Positions 60,638 to 64,000 of a DNA stretch of 64,000 nucleotides are shown here, one piece after another. The DNA lies in the NCBI RefSeq assembly GCF_042666875.1, contig NZ_JBHTCX010000003.1, forward strand, positions 290,593 to 354,592, written 5' to 3'. Numbering within the stretch: position 1 is the stretch's first letter; each line of letters starts with the position of its first letter. Below the pieces are notes generated by a model. That model was given only the letters and a program-made list of their open reading frames with translations. It was not told the origin of the DNA and did no database searches. The DNA is from Brachybacterium sp042666875 (lineage in GTDB: Bacteria > Actinomycetota > Actinomycetes > Actinomycetales > Dermabacteraceae). The position numbers were made by a program, and so were the translations under genes.

Positions 60638-62113
60638 CTGAAGGACTACTTCCTGGGCGGGCGCAACCTGCCCTGGTGGGCCGTGTGCCTCTCCGTCGTC
60701 GCCACGGAGACCAGCGCCCTGACCGTCATCGGGATCCCCGTGATGAGCTACCTGGGGAACATCTCGTATCTCCAGCTCGGCATCGGCTACATCGTCGGCC
60801 GCATCGTCGTCGCGTTCGTGATGCTGCCGCGCTACTACGACGGCGAGATGGTCACCGCCTACGCCTACCTGGGCAAACGCTTCGGATCGAGCACCCAGAC
60901 CACCGCCGGGGTGACGTTCCTGTTCACGCGCCTGCTGGCCGACGGGATCCGCGTGCTGGCCGCCGCGATCCCGCTGAAGGTCATCCTCGACGGGCTGGGC
61001 CTGCACACGAACTACTTCGTGATCACCGTCGTCCTCGCCGTCGTCACCATCGCCTACACGTTCATCGGCGGCATCAAGGCCGTGGTGTGGGTCGACGTGG
61101 TCCAGATGCTGCTGTACGTCGCCGGCGGCCTGCTGACCATCGTGGTGGTCACCTCCACCCTGGGCCTGGGATGGCTCGGGGACGCCGCGGAGGCCGGGAA
61201 GACGCAGATGTTCGTGCTGGCCGGCAACCCGCTCAGCGACGACGCCTCCCTGATCCCCTCCCTGCTGGGCGGCGCGATCTTCGCGATGGCCTCCCACGGC
61301 TCCGATCAACTCGTGGTCCAGCGCCTGCTGACCTGCCGCTCCAAGCTCGAGGCCCAGAAGGCCCTGATCTGGTCCGGGGTGATGGTCTTCGTGCAGTTCG
61401 CGATCTTCCTCGTCGTCGGCCTCGCCCTGTGGGGCTACTACGACCACGCCACCCCGCAGGAGATGGGCCTGACCCGCGACGACGAGGTGTTCCCGCTGTT
61501 CATCGTCGAGGGTCTGCCGACGGGCATCTCCGGGCTGCTGCTGGCCGGGATCCTCGCCGCGGCGATGTCGACCCTGTCCTCGTCGCTGTCGGCGCTGTCC
61601 TCCTCCACGGTCACCGACGTCGTGGGGCGGCTGCGTCGCACCCCGCTGACCGACCAGCAGGGGCTGCGGGTGGGCCGCTGGGCCACCATCGGCTGGGGCC
61701 TGGCCTTCATCGCCCCGGCGACCTTCTTCCGCTCCGACGAGGGCAACATCGTCGTGCTCGCCCTCGGCGTCGCCGGCATCACCTACGGCGGGCTGCTCGG
61801 CGCGTTCGTGTTCGGCATCGTCAACAAGCGGGCCGACAAGCGCGACGCCAACATCGCCTTCGTGCTCGCCGTGGCCGTCAACGCCGTCTTCTTCGTGATG
61901 GAGAAGTACGTGACCGGCGAGGTGTGGGTGGCCTGGCAGTGGTACCCGCTGCTCGGCGTCATCGTCACCTGCGTCGTCGGCGGGCTGCTCTCGCTCACCC
62001 ATCCCCCGCGACCGGCACCGCTCGAGCCCGCGGGCCACGGCCCGACCGGGACCCCCGCGGCCGGTGGGCCACCGCCCGCCGATACGCCCACCTCCGAGGA
62101 CAGGACCCGCTGA
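60638..62113 (+). CDS. SSS family sodium:solute symporter (N-terminus missing at gap)
   Basis: 491 codons are readable. The sequence begins within LKDYFLGGRNLPWWAV, which in complete SSS proteins lies at the start of the second membrane segment, so roughly 30-50 residues are missing. ETSALTVIGIP, AYTFIGGIKAVVWVD and the GLLLAGILAAAMSTLSSSLSA sodium-site region identify the SglT-like subgroup. The C-tail is Pro-rich. murQ starts three bases after the stop, so the likely substrate is N-acetylmuramic acid, its 1,6-anhydro form or a related amino sugar (inference). Confidence 0.85.
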   Translation: MKDYFLGGRNLPWWAVCLSVVATETSALTVIGIPVMSYLGNISYLQLGIGYIVGRIVVAFVMLPRYYDGEMVTAYAYLGKRFGSSTQTTAGVTFLFTRLLADGIRVLAAAIPLKVILDGLGLHTNYFVITVVLAVVTIAYTFIGGIKAVVWVDVVQMLLYVAGGLLTIVVVTSTLGLGWLGDAAEAGKTQMFVLAGNPLSDDASLIPSLLGGAIFAMASHGSDQLVVQRLLTCRSKLEAQKALIWSGVMVFVQFAIFLVVGLALWGYYDHATPQEMGLTRDDEVFPLFIVEGLPTGISGLLLAGILAAAMSTLSSSLSALSSSTVTDVVGRLRRTPLTDQQGLRVGRWATIGWGLAFIAPATFFRSDEGNIVVLALGVAGITYGGLLGAFVFGIVNKRADKRDANIAFVLAVAVNAVFFVMEKYVTGEVWVAWQWYPLLGVIVTCVVGGLLSLTHPPRPAPLEPAGHGPTGTPAAGGPPPADTPTSEDRTR

Positions 62114-62115
62114 CC

Positions 62116-63066
62116 ATGACCACTCCACGTCCGAGCGCCCCGGAATCCACACCGCCAGGCGGCGGAGACTCCTCCGCCCTGCCGCCCACGGAGCAGAGGA
62201 ATCCCCGCAGCAGCACCCTCGACGACCTGCCCACCCAGGAGGTGCTGCGGCTGCTGAACGACGAGAGCCGCCTGGCGGTGGACGCGGTCGACGCCGCCCT
62301 GCCGGACCTGGCACGACTGGTCGATGCCACGGCGGAGCGGATGCGTCGCGGCGGCACCGTGCATTACTTCGGCGCCGGCACCTCCGGGCGCCTGGGCGTG
62401 CTCGATGCCAGCGAGCTGCTGCCCACCTTCCAGCTCGAACCGGGTCGCATCGTCGGCCACATCGCCGGCGGGCCGGAGGCACTGGTCAACGCCGTGGAGA
62501 ACGCCGAGGACTCCCCCGAGGCCGGACGGCGCGACGCCGAAGGGCTGGGCGCCGACGACGTGGTGATCGGGATCGCCGCGAGCGGGTCCACGCCCTACGT
62601 GCGCGGCGCCCTCGAAGCGGGCGCGGAGGCCGGGGCGCTGACCGCCCTGATCTCCAGCAACCCCCGTGCGCCGCTCGCCGAGCATGCCGAGCTGCATCTG
62701 CTGCTGGACACCGGTCCGGAGGTCGTCACCGGTTCGACCCGGCTGAAGGCGGGCACGGCGCAGAAGCTCGCGCTGAACGGCTTCTCGACGGCCACCATGA
62801 TCGCCCTGGGCCGGACCTGGCAGAACCTCATGGTCTCCGTGGTGGCCACCAACGCGAAGCTGCGCGAGCGCACCGTGCGGATCCTGCGCGAGGCCGTCGG
62901 ACTGGAGGACGCCGCGGCCCGGGCTCTGCTCGAGAACACCGGCGGGGATCTGAAGACCGCGATCGTCACCGCCCTGGCCGACGTCCCGGTCGATGAGGCC
63001 TCACAGCTGCTCGAGCAGCACGACGGCTCGGTGCGCGACGCGATCGCCACCGCCCAGGCCGGCTGA
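62116..63066 (+). CDS. murQ: N-acetylmuramic acid 6-phosphate etherase
   Basis: 316 aa. An SIS domain with YFGAGTSGRLGVLDASELLP about residue 86 and GIAASGSTPYV about residue 153 marks MurQ. The conserved active-site Glu in the ASELLP stretch and STRLKAGTAQKLALN about residue 210 are also present. It removes D-lactate from MurNAc-6-phosphate to give GlcNAc-6-phosphate during cell-wall recycling. The N-terminal ~30 residues are a Pro/Gly-rich leader not seen in Escherichia MurQ. It is coupled to the SSS symporter; no MurNAc kinase (MurK or AnmK) is visible before the window ends. Confidence 0.93.
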   Translation: MTTPRPSAPESTPPGGGDSSALPPTEQRNPRSSTLDDLPTQEVLRLLNDESRLAVDAVDAALPDLARLVDATAERMRRGGTVHYFGAGTSGRLGVLDASELLPTFQLEPGRIVGHIAGGPEALVNAVENAEDSPEAGRRDAEGLGADDVVIGIAASGSTPYVRGALEAGAEAGALTALISSNPRAPLAEHAELHLLLDTGPEVVTGSTRLKAGTAQKLALNGFSTATMIALGRTWQNLMVSVVATNAKLRERTVRILREAVGLEDAAARALLENTGGDLKTAIVTALADVPVDEASQLLEQHDGSVRDAIATAQAG

Positions 63067-63089
63067 GCCAGGCGGGCCGGGCCCAGCTG

Positions 63090-63117
63090 AGCCGGGCCCT
63101 ACTGGCCGGGCCCGGCT
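63090..63117 (+). terminator. GC-rich hairpin after murQ
   Basis: AGCCGGGCCC (63090-63099) pairs with GGGCCCGGCT (63108-63117) around an 8-base loop, 23 bases after the murQ stop. No T-run. Confidence 0.6.
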
Positions 63118-63160
63118 GCCCGGCTGGCTGGTTGGCTGGTTGGCGGGCTGGCTGGCTGGC
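63118..63160 (+). repeat. Simple GGCT/GGTT repeat next to IS end
   Basis: A run of GGCT tetramers with GGTT variants reaches from the murQ hairpin to the start of the second IS copy. Confidence 0.7.
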
Positions 63161-63173
63161 AAAAAGGTGTAGC

Positions 63174-63217
63174 TGAGCGGCACGTGCCCCCTCCGAGAGG
63201 AGGGCACGTGCCGCTCA
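63174..63217. other. Long hairpin inside the IS end of the second copy
   Basis: TGAGCGGCACGTGCC... (63174-63194) pairs with ...GGCACGTGCCGCTCA (63199-63217) over 19 pairs with two unpaired Cs and a GAGA loop. It is absent from the first copy. It may shield the transposase from outside transcription, or be a small inserted palindrome. Confidence 0.7.
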
Positions 63218-63273
63218 CCCCTGCCGTCAGGCTGGCTGTGAGTCATGGAGGCGTAGCCGCGGTGTAGCCGCGA

Positions 63274-63480
63274 ATGGCGCACGAACACTCCCTTCGAAAC
63301 ACTGAGAAGCGAGTCTGTGAACTCGAAGACGAGAACAAGCGTCTGCGAGAGGCGAATGACGCTCTGGGAAAAGCTATCGGGCTTCTGCACAATTACAGCG
63401 CGCAGAGGCCAGACGGCAGCCCGGAAGCGACGAGTCCCGACGGTTCCTCCACCACGAAAACCAACTCGTCAGAGAGCTGA
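63274..63480 (+). pseudogene. OrfA remnant without DNA-binding domain
   Basis: 68 codons from an ATG that is internal in the first copy. Residues 8-35 are the leucine-zipper heptads; the helix-turn-helix is deleted. GGAAAAGC (63367-63374) contains A-AAA-G, an IS3-type slippery site for the -1 shift into the OrfB frame. Confidence 0.7.
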
Positions 63481-64000
63481 CAAGACTTTACGGTTCTCAG
63501 CGACAAGCTCTAAAGCTGACCGGCTTGGGTCGGAGCACGTGGCATTACCGGATTAACCCGCGTCCTCCCAAAGTCTCTCCCATCCATCAACGCGAGCGTC
63601 ATTACCCCAATCGGGTCTCCACAGAGGAGCGCGAGGCGATCAGCTCGCGCATAGACACCGCTCGCGGCGAAGGACTCTCGGTGCAGCAGGCGTACTACAG
63701 CACCTGGGACGAGGGGCGCATGCACGGCAGCCAGAGCACCTGGCATCGCGTCGGAGGCAAGCTCACCGGTCCACCAGACGTCGGGGCCGACACTTCGAAC
63801 CGCCCCCGGAACTCGAGGCAGCTACCGGTCGTCGTGGCATCTGGGCCCGGGCAGGCGTGGAGCTGGGACATCACCGAGTTGAAATCAACCTACTCCCGCA
63901 TCACCTTCAAGATGTACTCGGTCATTGACATTTTCTCCCGGTATCGCATCGCGAGTCGAGTTGAGATCGACTCGGCAGGATGTCACGCCGTTGAAATGTT
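63360..64000 (+). CDS. IS3-family transposase OrfB frame (3' end beyond window)
   Basis: This frame is -1 relative to OrfA and open from 63360 to the window edge. It includes ENQLVRELTRLYGSQRQALK, then GRSTWHYRINPRPP and the rve integrase start WSWDITELKSTYSRITF. The Asp of WDIT and the Asp of VIDIFSR are the first two catalytic acids expected; the Glu lies beyond the window. It is normally made as an OrfAB fusion by frameshifting. A separate start is not obvious. Confidence 0.78.

Larger units (their letters stand above)
63157..64000 (+). mobile_element. IS3-like element, second copy, runs past window end
   Basis: It shares its left end and internal blocks with 60198-60636. Relative to that copy it has 41 extra bases forming a hairpin (63177-63217) and lacks the 239 bases corresponding to 60273-60511, with GCG at both deletion borders. 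The transposase catalytic frame (from 63360) is open to the window end. Confidence 0.8.

Overview
The window is 64 kb of very GC-rich DNA with strong GC3 bias, many 4-base ATGA/GTGA gene overlaps and CUT1 sugar importers that carry no ATPase gene. This points to an actinobacterium of Micrococcales type. Brachybacterium or another Dermabacteraceae member is my guess from recall, not something the sequence proves. I see no rRNA, tRNA, CRISPR array or prophage. A single n at 60637 marks a scaffold join inside an insertion sequence.

Layout. (1) 1-14518: a glycoside/hydroxyacid locus. An Nramp-related transporter (cut by the window edge) and a 3-hydroxyacyl-CoA-dehydrogenase-like enzyme lie beside a FadR-type regulator. 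Next come a CUT1 importer with a D-2-hydroxyacid dehydrogenase, and two large glycosidase-like proteins separated by a 3-hydroxyisobutyrate-dehydrogenase-type reductase in one overlapping operon. A hydroxypyruvate-isomerase-like gene and a second FadR-type regulator follow, and both of their promoters carry the same ACATG/CATGT palindrome. (2) 14826-22075: an acyltransferase, then a ROK repressor divergent from a CUT1 operon that ends in a sulfatase. (3) 22183-25441: type III polyketide synthase, SAM methyltransferase and FAD hydroxylase, coupled by overlapping starts and resembling phenolic-lipid (srs-type) clusters. (4) 25545-33128: ROK regulator, second sulfatase, CUT1 importer and GH51 arabinofuranosidase in one operon, suggesting use of a sulfated arabinose-containing glycan. 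(5) 33186-37106: AraC/SDR pair, a YdeI-like protein and an FUSC membrane protein.

(6) 37503-43811: a GlpP-type antiterminator gene, then an untranslated leader holding a strong intrinsic terminator with eight Ts, then MFS transporter, SDR, alkyl-DHAP-synthase-like FAD oxidase and FGGY kinase. This reads as a polyol or sugar operon under antitermination control. (7) 44235-50634: LacI repressor with two AATCGATT operators just downstream of a TTGACA promoter, driving a CUT1 importer, a xylose-isomerase-like TIM barrel and a Gfo/Idh/MocA dehydrogenase. (8) 50795-54677: a glycosyltransferase remnant, a homocysteine-methyltransferase-like gene, a small acidic protein, and a TPP riboswitch followed by two different TenA proteins, one without and one with the catalytic Cys. 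(9) 54940-60117: secreted pectate lyase with LacI-type operators, CNT nucleoside transporter, TSUP permease, and a PadR/membrane-protein pair with a probable leaderless promoter. (10) 60198-64000: two partial copies of one IS3-like element around a gap, an SSS-family symporter lacking its N-terminus, and murQ.

Taken together this is largely a carbohydrate-scavenging region. It has four CUT1 importers that probably share one remote MsiK-type ATPase, several kinds of repressor, and enzymes acting on sulfated, pectic, arabinosyl and peptidoglycan-derived sugars. The thiamin-salvage unit and the small polyketide cluster sit among these.
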